Part shown: positions 54,256 through 62,309 of the stretch, piece after piece
Numbering within the stretch: the first letter of the stretch is position 1
How the letters are laid out: each line of letters starts with the position of its first letter
Origin: Pelosinus fermentans JBW45
GTDB taxonomy: Bacteria; Bacillota; Negativicutes; DSM-13327
Length of the DNA: 64,000 bases
Assembly: GCF_000271665.2 (NCBI RefSeq)
Contig: NZ_CP010978.1
Span: 1,148,501 to 1,212,500, forward strand
Direction of reading: 5' to 3'
Program-made: the position numbers and the translations under genes
The notes under the pieces: generated by a model
Seen by the model: the letters and a program-made list of their open reading frames with translations, nothing else
The model's database searches: none
Told to the model about the DNA's origin: nothing

Positions 54256-54294
54256 GAAAAAAAGAAATAAAAAGAAAATGAAAAGTGGTATAAT
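54256..54294 (+). promoter_or_regulatory. A-rich box and -10 before the alcohol dehydrogenase gene
   Basis: aaaaaaagaaataaaaag (54257-54274) shares 14 identical bases with the boxes at 38380 and 48902. TATAAT lies at 54289-54294; no good -35, so activation or repression at the box is plausible. Confidence 0.55.
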
Positions 54295-54377
54295 TGAAGA
54301 AGATATAGGATCATTATAATGGGTAAATGCAATGAGTTGAAAACGGTGAAAAAAATCAAGGATGGGAGATGTCTAGT

Positions 54378-55418
54378 ATGATGAAAGCAGCAGTATTTTA
54401 TGGTCCGCAAAATGTAAAATTTGAGAATCGAGAAGTGCCTAATATCGACAAAGGCGATATTCTTATCCGAGTAAAATATTGTGCAATTTGTGGTACTGAT
54501 GTAAGGATTTATAACTTTGGTCAGGCAAATGTAACTCCTCCAAGGATTACAGGTCACGAGCTGACTGGGATCATAGAAAATATCGGGAGCGAAGTGGAAG
54601 ATTATCAGGTTGGGGATAAGGTGTTAGTAGTTCCTCAAATGACTTGTGGGAAATGTCATTACTGTTTGCAAGGCAAAAGCAATCTTTGTGAAGAAGTATT
54701 ATTGTTTGGCTATTCTCTGGATGGTGGCTTTGCTGAATATATAAAAATACCTGCTCAAGCTGTAAATCGAGGCAATGTGATAAAGCTGGATGATACTGCA
54801 GATCTAGTGGATGCTACTCTTACAGAACCTTTATCTTGTGTTATTAATGGTCAAGAGCATTTGCAGATTGGCATTGGTGATGAAGTTTTGGTCATTGGGG
54901 CAGGAGCAATTGGTGCTATGCATGTAGCCTTGGCTAAAGCAAAGGGGGCAGCAAAAATTATTCTTGCAGATGTAGCGCAGGATCGGCTGGAACTTGCGGG
55001 AAAATGTGGAGCTGATTATCTTATTAATTCAAAAAGTGTAGATCTTATGCAAAAAGTAATGTCTCTTACCAATGGTAAGGGGGTCGATGTGGCAATTACT
55101 GCTTGCTCAGTTCCTATTGCCCAGTTACAAGGACTGCAAGTTCTTAAAAAAGGCGGAAGACTTAGCTTATTTGCAGGTTTGCCTAAAGATCATGCTATAA
55201 ATCCTTTAGATATGAATCTTGTCCATTATAGAGAAATATCTGTTTATGGAGCCTATGCTTCAACCATACCTCAGCATATGACAGCCTATCAGTTATTGGC
55301 TAAGAAAATTGTAGATGGGAAGAAAATCATTACGAATGTCTTGCCAATGGAACGGCTGGTTGAGGGATTTGGTATGGTGAAAAAGGGCGAAGGGTTAAAA
55401 ATTGTCGTAGAATTATAA
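54378..55418 (+). CDS. Zinc-dependent alcohol dehydrogenase (sorbitol/threonine dehydrogenase-like)
   Basis: Medium-chain dehydrogenase of about 346 residues. Catalytic zinc ligands in CAICGTD and GHE, structural zinc cysteines in CGKCHYCLQGKSNLC, and NAD fold VIGAGAIGAMHVALAKAKG. ATG 54378 is favoured because gggag lies 9 nt upstream (ATG 54369 is too close). Alone on its transcript with a perfect terminator. In the proposed pathway it could oxidise a polyol phosphate or reduce hydroxyacetone; both are guesses. Confidence 0.87.
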   Translation: MMKAAVFYGPQNVKFENREVPNIDKGDILIRVKYCAICGTDVRIYNFGQANVTPPRITGHELTGIIENIGSEVEDYQVGDKVLVVPQMTCGKCHYCLQGKSNLCEEVLLFGYSLDGGFAEYIKIPAQAVNRGNVIKLDDTADLVDATLTEPLSCVINGQEHLQIGIGDEVLVIGAGAIGAMHVALAKAKGAAKIILADVAQDRLELAGKCGADYLINSKSVDLMQKVMSLTNGKGVDVAITACSVPIAQLQGLQVLKKGGRLSLFAGLPKDHAINPLDMNLVHYREISVYGAYASTIPQHMTAYQLLAKKIVDGKKIITNVLPMERLVEGFGMVKKGEGLKIVVEL

Positions 55419-55470
55419 AGAAAATCACTGTTTGCTCTTCATCAAGCAAACAGTGATTTTCTTTATAATT
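55411..55470. terminator. Perfect 26-bp bidirectional terminator
   Basis: Arms 55411-55436 and 55445-55470 pair without mismatch around an 8-nt loop; the arm includes the dehydrogenase stop codon. It serves the convergent deoR-type gene too. Confidence 0.9.
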
Positions 55471-55477
55471 GACCTTC

Positions 55478-56242
55478 CTAGCCAATTAGAACATTGATAT
55501 TCATATTTCGTAATTGTGCAATTGTTTCTGCTGGTGCATTGTCATCGGTGATAAGAGTATCCATTTGATCAGTAGCAGCAAAAGAAGCCAGAGAAGAAGT
55601 GTCGAATTTACTGGAATCCATGAGGGTAACCAATTTGGCTGAAGACTCAACCATTCGTTTTTTCAGATCTACCTCATACACATTGAAATCCATCAACCCG
55701 TCTTTTATCGTAAAACCGCTGGCTGAAGTGAACATGATATCAATTTTAAGCTGATTTAAGATGTTGGTTCCTAATGTTCCCTCAAGAGCCGTTGAGCCAA
55801 CCCGGATGACTCCGCCAAGCAGAATCACTGTTATTAAGGGATTATCTCTCAACTCGAGAGCTGTATAGATGCCATTTGTAATTACTGTTAAACGTACTGG
55901 CATAGTTTTTAATAGTTTAGCAAATTCACGTATGGTAGAGCTTCCATCTAAAAGAATGCATTGACCATTAGTAACCAATTCAGCAGCTTTTTTGGCAATG
56001 GCGGATTTTTGATTCTGATTCTTTTGCTCTCGTACCGAAAAAAAGTTTTCTGGATCAACTTGTTCGGAGATAATAGCACCACCGTGAAATCTCTTAATAA
56101 GACCTTCTTCTTCCATCGTTTTCAGGTCATTGCGCAGAGTGACCTCTGTAACCCCTGAAAATGATGACAATTCTTTCACTGTAGCTTTTCCATGGCTACT
56201 GAGAAATTCGAGAATTTTTTTTCTTCTTTCAATTAAAAACAT
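55478..56242 (-). CDS. DeoR-family transcriptional repressor
   Basis: N-terminal winged helix-turn-helix (KILEFLSSHGKATVKELSSFSGVTEVTLRNDLKTMEEEGLIKRFHGGA) and a C-terminal sugar-phosphate sensor domain with ILLDGSSTIREFAKLL and VILLGGVIRVGSTALEG. ATG 56242 has aaggag upstream; longer frames lack one. It sits between the dehydrogenase and transaldolase genes and likely binds the shared A-rich boxes at 38380, 48902, 54257 and 56419 (inference). Effector is probably a sugar phosphate. Confidence 0.9.
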   Translation of the reverse strand: MFLIERRKKILEFLSSHGKATVKELSSFSGVTEVTLRNDLKTMEEEGLIKRFHGGAIISEQVDPENFFSVREQKNQNQKSAIAKKAAELVTNGQCILLDGSSTIREFAKLLKTMPVRLTVITNGIYTALELRDNPLITVILLGGVIRVGSTALEGTLGTNILNQLKIDIMFTSASGFTIKDGLMDFNVYEVDLKKRMVESSAKLVTLMDSSKFDTSSLASFAATDQMDTLITDDNAPAETIAQLRNMNINVLIG

Positions 56243-56418
56243 AGTTTCTCCTTGTTGATCGCTTATCATGTTCTTACTCTCTATAAGCATATATAGTCTG
56301 GCAAATGATTACGGTTAAGTAAATTCCCTAAAAGTTGTATATTTACAATTATAGTTATCATAGCAAAAACGAAGAAAACAATCAATACTAGATTCATTAA
56401 AAGAAAAAATAATAAACA

Positions 56419-56504
56419 ATAAAAAGAAAAAGCAAGAAAAAAGATAGTAAAAACAAGATAAAAGATAATAAAGTGATTGACAAAGTAAAGTCTAGTGATA
56501 AAAT
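56419..56504 (+). promoter_or_regulatory. Promoter of the transaldolase-transketolase operon with A-rich box
   Basis: Box ataaaaagaaaaag (56419-56432), then -35 TTGACA (56477-56482), 16 bp, -10 TAAAAT (56499-56504). The whole 56243-56628 gap is very A-rich and holds no gene. Confidence 0.6.
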
Positions 56505-56628
56505 GTAAGTAAGAACTTGCATTATTAAATATATTTTGGTTCACGATATTTAACTAATGCTGTACAATATCATTATAATGTGTATCTTAACTCAAATTGG
56601 AAGAAAATATGTAAAAGGGGAGATTTTG

Positions 56629-57276
56629 ATGAAAATATTTATTGATACTGCAAACGTTAGTGACATTGCTAAAGCAAATGATTTGGGAGTTATTCGCGGA
56701 GTTACTACCAATCCTTCCTTGATAGCAAAAGAAGGACGTAATTTTCAAGAGGTTGTGCAAGAGATATGCGCGATCGTTGACGGTCCTATTAGTGCTGAGG
56801 TTGTTAGCCTGGAAGCAGACAAAATGGTGGAAGAAGCATTGCCTTTAGCTGCATTAAACCCTAATATTGTTATTAAAATTCCTATGACAATTGAAGGATT
56901 GAAAGCTGTTAAGGTATTGGCAGCAAAAGGTATTAAAACAAATGTTACGTTGATCTTCTCTTCTAATCAAGCCTTGTTAGCTGCATCTGCAGGTGCCAGC
57001 TACGTAAGTCCTTTTATCGGACGCTTAGAAGATATTAATGAAGATGGCTTAAAAGTGGTTGAAGAAATTGCTGCTATTTTTAAAATCTATGGTTTTAAAA
57101 CAGAAATTATTGCTGCGAGCATTCGTACCGTGCGCCATGCTACACAAGCAGCCTTAGCAGGTGCTCATATTGGTACTATGCCTTATAGTGTAATTGAACA
57201 GATGGCTAAGCATCCTTTAACCGATGCCGGCATCAGCAAATTCTTAGCGGATTGGGAAAAAGTTAAAAATAAATAA
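56629..57276 (+). CDS. tal: Transaldolase (small TalC type)
   Basis: 215 residues from ATG 56629 (aaaggggag 6 nt upstream). Schiff-base lysine in VIKIPM, transaldolase-type Glu in SAEV and Phe in SPFIGRLED, in contrast to the FSA-type paralogue at 52676. It exchanges dihydroxyacetone units between sugar phosphates in the pentose phosphate pathway. It is followed by the split transketolase genes, which makes a compact non-oxidative pentose phosphate module. Confidence 0.92.
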   Translation: MKIFIDTANVSDIAKANDLGVIRGVTTNPSLIAKEGRNFQEVVQEICAIVDGPISAEVVSLEADKMVEEALPLAALNPNIVIKIPMTIEGLKAVKVLAAKGIKTNVTLIFSSNQALLAASAGASYVSPFIGRLEDINEDGLKVVEEIAAIFKIYGFKTEIIAASIRTVRHATQAALAGAHIGTMPYSVIEQMAKHPLTDAGISKFLADWEKVKNK

Positions 57277-57295
57277 ATAGTAAAAAGTTGAAAGG

Positions 57296-57324
57296 TGAAA
57301 TACGGCTTAATTGGCCGTATTTCA
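57296..57324 (+). terminator. Short palindrome between transaldolase and transketolase genes
   Basis: Perfect 11-bp stem (57296-57306 with 57314-57324) with no clear T run. Perhaps an mRNA stability or attenuation element. Confidence 0.45.
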
Positions 57325-57356
57325 TCTAATGACAATCGGGAGGTATTATAAATAGA

Positions 57357-58187
57357 GTGAATATTGAATCAATTGATAATTTGACAGAGAAAACATTGAA
57401 TATACGTAAGAATATTATTCGTATGATTACACAAGCACAATCAGGTCATCCGGGTGGTTCCCTGTCGGCAGTAGAAATTCTGACCTATCTATATTTTAAA
57501 GAAATGAATATTGATCCTTCAAATAGTAAAAACCCTAAGCGGGATCGATTTGTTTTAAGTAAAGGGCATGCGGCACCCGTATTATATGCTGCGTTAGCAG
57601 AAAGAGGGTTCTTTTCTGCGGATGAATTATTAACGCTGCGTAAAATAAATAGTCGATTGCAGGGACATCCTGATATGAAAGGAATTCCTGGCGTGGATAT
57701 GTCTACAGGATCTTTGGGACAAGGATTGAGTGCTGCAGCTGGAATGGCTTTAGCTGGCAAAATCGATGGCAGCGATTATCGCGTTTTTGCATTGTTGGGC
57801 GACGGCGAACTAGAGGAAGGACAAATATGGGAAGCAGCAATGTTTGCAGCTCATTATAAATTGAATAATCTTACCATTTTTATTGATTTTAATGGTCTTC
57901 AAATTGACGGTTTGATTTCTGAAGTGTTATCACCTCTGCCTATTCCAGAAAAATGGCGTGCTTTTGGCTGGAATGTTCTTGAGATCGATGGTCATGATCT
58001 CGAAGAAATCCATTCTGCTGTTCAAAGTGCCAAAGGAGTTCTTGATAAGCCGACTGCAATTATTGCTACTACCATTAAGGGAAAATGTATCAGAAAGATG
58101 GAGAATGCAGCAGAATGGCATGGGAAAGCTCCATCCATTAGCGAATGTGAAGAATTTTTATTTGAGCTGTCAAGGGGAGGGATATAG
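57357..58187 (+). CDS. tktA: Transketolase, N-terminal (TPP-binding) subunit
   Basis: 276 residues. KGHAAPVLYAAL, GHPDMKGIPGVDMSTGSLGQGLSAAAGMA and the TPP motif GDGELEEGQIWEAAM...N are present. It covers only the first third of a full transketolase; the rest is the next gene, 3 bp away. GTG start with ggaggt about 12 nt upstream, a somewhat long spacing. Together the two subunits move C2 units among sugar phosphates. Confidence 0.92.
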   Translation: MNIESIDNLTEKTLNIRKNIIRMITQAQSGHPGGSLSAVEILTYLYFKEMNIDPSNSKNPKRDRFVLSKGHAAPVLYAALAERGFFSADELLTLRKINSRLQGHPDMKGIPGVDMSTGSLGQGLSAAAGMALAGKIDGSDYRVFALLGDGELEEGQIWEAAMFAAHYKLNNLTIFIDFNGLQIDGLISEVLSPLPIPEKWRAFGWNVLEIDGHDLEEIHSAVQSAKGVLDKPTAIIATTIKGKCIRKMENAAEWHGKAPSISECEEFLFELSRGGI

Positions 58188-58189
58188 AA

Positions 58190-59125
58190 ATGGCAAAAGC
58201 TACACGAGAGGCCTACGGTGAGGCACTAGAAAAAATGGGTGGCCTTTGCTCTAATATTGTAGTTTTGGATGCAGATTTATCCAAATCAACGAAAACCTGC
58301 GTATTTGCTAAAAGTTACCCTGAACGATTTTTTAACGTTGGTATTGCAGAACAGAATTTAGCGGGAGTTGCTGCTGGTTTGGCAGCAGCGGGAAAAATTC
58401 CTTTTATCTCTACGTTTGCTATGTTTGCCAGTGGACGTGCTTACGAACAAATACGGAATTCGATTTGCTACCCGAAACTAAATGTGAAAATTGCTGCTAC
58501 TCATGCTGGTTTGACAGTGGGGGAGGATGGGGCTTCTCATCAGTCGATTGAAGATATCTCTTTAATGCGCAGTATTCCTAATATGACGGTTTTAGTGCCT
58601 GCTGATGAGACTGAAACCTGCCAAGCGATACAATTCGCTGCTGAGTATGATGGACCTGTGTATATTCGTTTAGGACGTATGGCAGTACCTGATTTATTTA
58701 CAGAAGAGTATAGGTTTGAGCATGGCAAAGCTGTTTGCTTAATGGAAGGAACGGATGCAACCATTGTCGCAACAGGAATTATGGTTCATATTGCTAAAGA
58801 GGCTGCTGAAAAATTACAAGCAGAAGGTTTTGGTGTTAGAGTACTGAATATTCATACAATAAAACCAATTGATAAAGACGCGATTGTAAAAGCAGCAGAG
58901 CAAACAGGCGCTATTGTTACTTGTGAAGAACACAGTATTATTGGAGGGCTCTCCAGTGCAGTAGCAGAAGTGCTGGTGGAGAATTTTCCTGTACCGATGG
59001 AACGTGTTGGAGTACGTGATACCTTCGGTGAATCAGGTATTCCAAAAGAGCTTTTAAAAAAGTACGGGCTTACTGTGGATGATGTGGTATTGGCTGTTAA
59101 GAAAGTCATTGCTAGAAAAGCATAG
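58190..59125 (+). CDS. tktB: Transketolase, C-terminal subunit
   Basis: 311 residues with the pyrimidine-binding domain (NVGIAEQNLAGVAAGLA, FISTFAMFASGRAYEQIRN, HAGLTVGEDGASHQSIEDI) and the C-terminal transketolase domain (VLNIHTIKPIDKDAI, TCEEHSIIGGLSSAVAEVL). Split transketolases of this kind are common in anaerobes. It is translationally close-coupled to the N-terminal half. Confidence 0.93.
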   Translation: MAKATREAYGEALEKMGGLCSNIVVLDADLSKSTKTCVFAKSYPERFFNVGIAEQNLAGVAAGLAAAGKIPFISTFAMFASGRAYEQIRNSICYPKLNVKIAATHAGLTVGEDGASHQSIEDISLMRSIPNMTVLVPADETETCQAIQFAAEYDGPVYIRLGRMAVPDLFTEEYRFEHGKAVCLMEGTDATIVATGIMVHIAKEAAEKLQAEGFGVRVLNIHTIKPIDKDAIVKAAEQTGAIVTCEEHSIIGGLSSAVAEVLVENFPVPMERVGVRDTFGESGIPKELLKKYGLTVDDVVLAVKKVIARKA

Positions 59126-59159
59126 ATTTACGATCCTATGAAAAGAAGGGGGAATTGTA

Positions 59160-59423
59160 ATGGAACTCACGTTACAAATTAAAAATAAGGCAGGGCTGCA
59201 CGCAAGACCAGCAGCTATTTTTGCTCAAAAATGTTCTACCTTTAAATCCAGTATTACGATAATAAAAGAGAATAAGCAGGCTAATGGAAAAAGTCTAATT
59301 AATCTTATGGGATTAAGTGTAAAACAAGGAGATACAATCACAGTGAAAATTGATGGGCCCGATGCTGCTGAAGCAGGCGCTGCTTTGAAGAAAATTGTGG
59401 ATGATAAGTTTGGCGAAGAGTAA
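59160..59423 (+). CDS. HPr-like phosphocarrier protein
   Basis: 87 residues. Active histidine H15 in AGLHARPAAIF, and the regulatory serine region GKSLINLMGL corresponding to Ser46 of HPr, so kinase control may be kept. It ends the transketolase operon and could feed phosphate to the glucitol- or galactitol-type PTS nearby. It is probably a second, operon-dedicated HPr, since general ptsH genes are usually next to a full ptsI. Confidence 0.9.
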   Translation: MELTLQIKNKAGLHARPAAIFAQKCSTFKSSITIIKENKQANGKSLINLMGLSVKQGDTITVKIDGPDAAEAGAALKKIVDDKFGEE

Positions 59424-59811
59424 TAACATAGCTAAAGGAGAAAAACCTGCAGCTTCTTCAGGAATTATTATGAGTCAAAAAGCAAAAGAAAAAAACCGCT
59501 TTTTAGCGGCACAGCAAGCAGCGGAAGCAGAGATTACCAGTTTGCAGCAATTAAATGAAACAGATAAAGAAGGACAGACTGAAGTTTTAGCTATTCATAG
59601 GGAATTAGTGAATTCCCTATCATTTAGTAATTCTGTTATGACTTTCATCAATAAGAATAATGTCAGTGCAGAAGCAGCGGTGGAATATACTGTGAATGAA
59701 ATTGTTTCTATGCTGGTTCTCCTCGAGAATGATTATATGCGGCAGCGAGCAGTAAATATTAAGGAAATAGGCAATCGTTTATTGCGCCACTTGCGGATAA
59801 CAAAGACCTAG
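59401..59811 (+). CDS. Orphan HPr-binding domain of PTS Enzyme I
   Basis: About 136 residues, overlapping the HPr gene by 23 nt in another frame. It begins with KGEKPAASSGI, like the start of Enzyme I, and ends with ENDYMRQRAVNIKEIGNRLLRHL, the end of the helical HPr-binding domain. The phosphohistidine domain and the whole PEP-binding barrel are absent; the frame closes with a normal stop and terminator. It therefore cannot autophosphorylate. It may bind HPr as a modulator, or be a degraded relic. The start is uncertain (TTG 59395, ATG 59401, TTG 59410). Confidence 0.7.
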   Translation: MISLAKSNNIAKGEKPAASSGIIMSQKAKEKNRFLAAQQAAEAEITSLQQLNETDKEGQTEVLAIHRELVNSLSFSNSVMTFINKNNVSAEAAVEYTVNEIVSMLVLLENDYMRQRAVNIKEIGNRLLRHLRITKT

Positions 59812-59865
59812 ATTACCTCGCGCGATTCCATTCGTATTTTAGTAGCGATAGTTTTCTTTATGAAT

Positions 59866-59910
59866 AAAATAGCTAGAAACCTTATTGAAAAGGCTTCTAG
59901 CTATTTTGGT
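59866..59910 (+). terminator. Terminator of the transaldolase-transketolase-HPr operon
   Basis: Perfect 13-bp stem (59866-59878 with 59895-59907) with T run on both strands; it may also serve the minus-strand gene at 59953. Confidence 0.8.
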
Positions 59911-59952
59911 TTGTGTGACATTTAATGCTATTAAAGGGGAAAGTGTCCAATC

Positions 59953-60879
59953 TTAACGATACGTTGCTGCGTAATTGGCATTGCCTGTTCCACGTACTCC
60001 AGTAATACTCCAATCACCGTCTTGGCTTCTCACAAGATCCATTTTAAAGCGTTGATTAGTATCTTGTTTTACCACTTGAACTGTGGCCCGATTGCCAGAT
60101 TGGGAAAGAAGGGAAAAAGAATCACGGCTTGTGTCAAATCCGTATCTGGCTGCATAATCTTTAGCAACAGTTATAGGGCTGGTTTGGTAATTGCCGTATT
60201 CATAATAGTCATTATAGCGATTGTTATCACTGCTATAATAGATTTGACCATCTTTGTACAATGCCCGGTTGTCATTAGAGCTGGGCCAGCTATGATTGTG
60301 TCTATGCCAGCCATTTCGATTATTATACCGGGTGTCATATTTACCGTCTCTGTTGTGATATCTAGTATCATATTTACTACCATCGCCATCAAAGCGAGTA
60401 TCATAACTAGCGCTGGCGTAAGTGCCTCTAGTATTCGTATTTTTACTGCTATCATACCGGGTATCATAACTGGAACCATTGTTATATCTGGTATTATATC
60501 TCGAACTATCATTATATCTGGTATCATAGCTGGCACCGGTATTATGTCTGGGAGCGTAGGTGGCATCATTGCTTGCTCTAGTAACATTTTTGTTATTACT
60601 GCCATTATACCGAGTATCATAGCTAGAGCCATTGTTCTGCCTCGTGTTATAGTGGGAACTATCATTATACCTGGTATCATAGCTGGCGCTTGCCTTGGAA
60701 GTATCTGTTGCTGTTTGCTCTATTTTTATAGGATGAATATTAGGATTTTCAGAAGCATAAGTGGTAGCAGGAAGAGCAGTACCAGCAGCACCTGCCATGA
60801 TAGCAGCACCTGCTAAAGCAGCAGCGTATTTTTTATATTTTCCACGGGGCGTTTTTCGTCTTGATAATTTTCTTTCCAT
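59953..60879 (-). CDS. Secreted repeat protein with YDTRY decapeptides
   Basis: 308 residues. A basic N-terminus and an Ala-rich hydrophobic span (18-42, ending TTYA-SE) form an export signal. Residues 67-185 contain at least nine Y-x-T-R-Y/F/Q-like units spaced about 10 residues apart (67, 77, 87, 118, 128, 138, 159, 170, 181), rich in Ser, Asn, Gly and Asp. A compact C-terminal domain (about 232-300, ITVAKDYAARYGFDTSRD and TVQVVKQDTNQRFKMDLV) may be a small alpha-beta fold. No known family is recognised. Likely cell-surface or envelope-associated in a diderm cell. Confidence 0.75.
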   Translation of the reverse strand: MERKLSRRKTPRGKYKKYAAALAGAAIMAGAAGTALPATTYASENPNIHPIKIEQTATDTSKASASYDTRYNDSSHYNTRQNNGSSYDTRYNGSNNKNVTRASNDATYAPRHNTGASYDTRYNDSSRYNTRYNNGSSYDTRYDSSKNTNTRGTYASASYDTRFDGDGSKYDTRYHNRDGKYDTRYNNRNGWHRHNHSWPSSNDNRALYKDGQIYYSSDNNRYNDYYEYGNYQTSPITVAKDYAARYGFDTSRDSFSLLSQSGNRATVQVVKQDTNQRFKMDLVRSQDGDWSITGVRGTGNANYAATYR

Positions 60880-61082
60880 ACGTATCCTCCTCCTTTGATT
60901 TTATTTTTAGTCTTCCAAAAAGTCATCGTCAAAATTCATGGAAAATTAAACAAGAAAAAAGTGTTCAACGATGGTACATGTTATAACAGAATAAATGAAG
61001 TATTAATAAAAAATGCTAAAATTAGGAAACGTAGAGTCTGTTTGTCAATGTATATAAAAAGCCTTCCGGCGTTACTAGTCTG
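60880..61082. other. Intergenic stretch without a supported gene
   Basis: Carries the ribosome site and probable promoter of the minus-strand repeat-protein gene. A 62-codon frame at 60895 is not supported. Confidence 0.4.
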
Positions 61083-61198
61083 AACCCATGAAATGGGACA
61101 CAAAAGAAAAAACACCTCTTATGTCGTATAGTAAAACTATATTACATGAGAGGTGTATTTTTGTGGGAAGACGAGTACATTACCCAACTGGACGTAAA
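61083..61198 (+). mobile_element. IS3-like remnant, left end
   Basis: Starts TGAACCCATGAAATGGGACAC, an IS3-type terminal repeat, followed by gtgggaagacgagtacatta, which encodes the typical OrfA beginning GRRVHYPT. The frame is cut after about 14 codons where the RAYT element begins. Confidence 0.5.
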
Positions 61199-62093
61199 GC
61201 GAGGGGACGGTTCTGTTGCTCCTGCTATTTTTTTATGCTAAAATTAGTATAAAAAAGATAGTGGAGTGAAATGTGATGCCAAGAAGCGCGCGAGAGAAAA
61301 GTGAAAGTGATATCTATCATGTTATGGTTCGAGGAATAAATCGCCAGGATATATTTCATGATGAAGAAGATTATTCACAGTATTTAGAAGCAATAAATCG
61401 TGCTAAAAGTATAGGTAAATTTGAAATATACGGTTACTGTCTAATGAGTAATCATGTTCATTTGTTGCTACATGAAAAAGAAGAAACGATGTCATCCGTT
61501 ATGAAGCGAATAGGGGTAAGCTATGCGTGGTGGTATAACAAGAAATATGACCGAGCAGGGCACGTATTTCAGGATCGATATAAAAGCGAAACTGTAGAAA
61601 CTGATGAATACTTGTTAAGTGTATTACGATATATACATAAGAATCCAGTAAAAGCTGAAATGGTAGTAAAGCCAGAAGAATACAAATGGAGCAGTTGTGA
61701 GACCTATTATAATCAATCGGAATATCCAGGAGAATTGACTAATACTGCATTTATACTAGGAATATTCGCAGAGAATGAAGAGTCTGCGAGAGATAAATTT
61801 AAGGAGTACATGAAGCAAGAAAATAGTGATAATAAGTTTCTTGAAATAGAGGTAAGATCGAAAAAGAAAAGCGATGAAAGTATATATAAAGAGATACAAA
61901 CGATACTTAAGGGACAATCTTTGGCAGAATTACAGGCTATGGAAAAGCCTAGGCGAGATGAGGTCTTAAGGCAAATGAAAAATATAGAAGGGGCAGCACA
62001 ACGGCAAATAGCAAGAATTACTGGCATACATCAAAGTATTATTTTTAAGGCATAACATATCTTAGAAGCAGACGAACCGTCCCGCTGCTTCAC
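61199..62093 (+). mobile_element. REP-associated tyrosine transposase element
   Basis: The transposase gene at 61276 is flanked by inverted copies of GGGACGGTTC (61205-61214, and its complement gaaccgtccc at 62074-62083) with further similarity beside them. The element interrupts an IS3-like remnant. Confidence 0.7.
61276..62055 (+). CDS. REP-associated tyrosine transposase (RAYT, Y1 family)
   Basis: 259 residues from ATG 61276 (ggag 9 nt upstream). HUH-type single-strand DNA transposase: histidine pair in SNHVHLLLH, catalytic tyrosine in LRYIHKNPVKAEM and the N-terminal IYHVMVRGINRQ. A C-terminal DnaA-like helix-turn-helix block QRQIARITGIHQ is typical of the longer Firmicutes form. Such proteins process stem-loop DNA at their ends. 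It may or may not be linked to the palindromic intergenic repeats seen elsewhere, which have a different sequence. Confidence 0.9.
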   Translation: MPRSAREKSESDIYHVMVRGINRQDIFHDEEDYSQYLEAINRAKSIGKFEIYGYCLMSNHVHLLLHEKEETMSSVMKRIGVSYAWWYNKKYDRAGHVFQDRYKSETVETDEYLLSVLRYIHKNPVKAEMVVKPEEYKWSSCETYYNQSEYPGELTNTAFILGIFAENEESARDKFKEYMKQENSDNKFLEIEVRSKKKSDESIYKEIQTILKGQSLAELQAMEKPRRDEVLRQMKNIEGAAQRQIARITGIHQSIIFKA

Positions 62094-62100
62094 ATAATAA

Positions 62101-62145
62101 AAACCTCCAAGTTGATGTCTCTATTTTACATCAACTTGGAGGTTT
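62101..62145. terminator. Perfect 18-bp hairpin after the RAYT element
   Basis: Arms 62101-62118 and 62128-62145 around a 9-nt loop, T-rich at one end. It adjoins the IS256-like end. Confidence 0.7.
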
Positions 62146-62167
62146 ACACAGATTTCGGGATAGTCTC
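62143..62167. mobile_element. IS256-like terminal repeat remnant
   Basis: The minus strand reads GAGACTATCCCG then AAATCTGTGTAAA, in the style of IS256-family tips. No transposase frame remains next to it. Confidence 0.4.
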
Positions 62168-62309
62168 GAAAATTGAACGTTCTCGCACAGCCTGACGTCC
62201 CTAACTGTCATTAATGCTATACAATATTAAAATTCAGTAACTATCTACGGATAAGTAGCTTAATCAACGAGGGACGAGGTTGCTTGTCTCATTCAAATAA
62301 GTATATATT

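Noticed and set aside
60171-60680. 169-codon Met/Ile-rich frame within the repeat gene
   Set aside because: An out-of-frame reading of the same repeats.
60022-60816. 264-codon frame opposite the YDTRY repeat gene, very Ile-rich
   Set aside because: It is the antisense image of the 30-bp repeats. The minus-strand gene has a signal peptide, a ribosome site and sensible composition.
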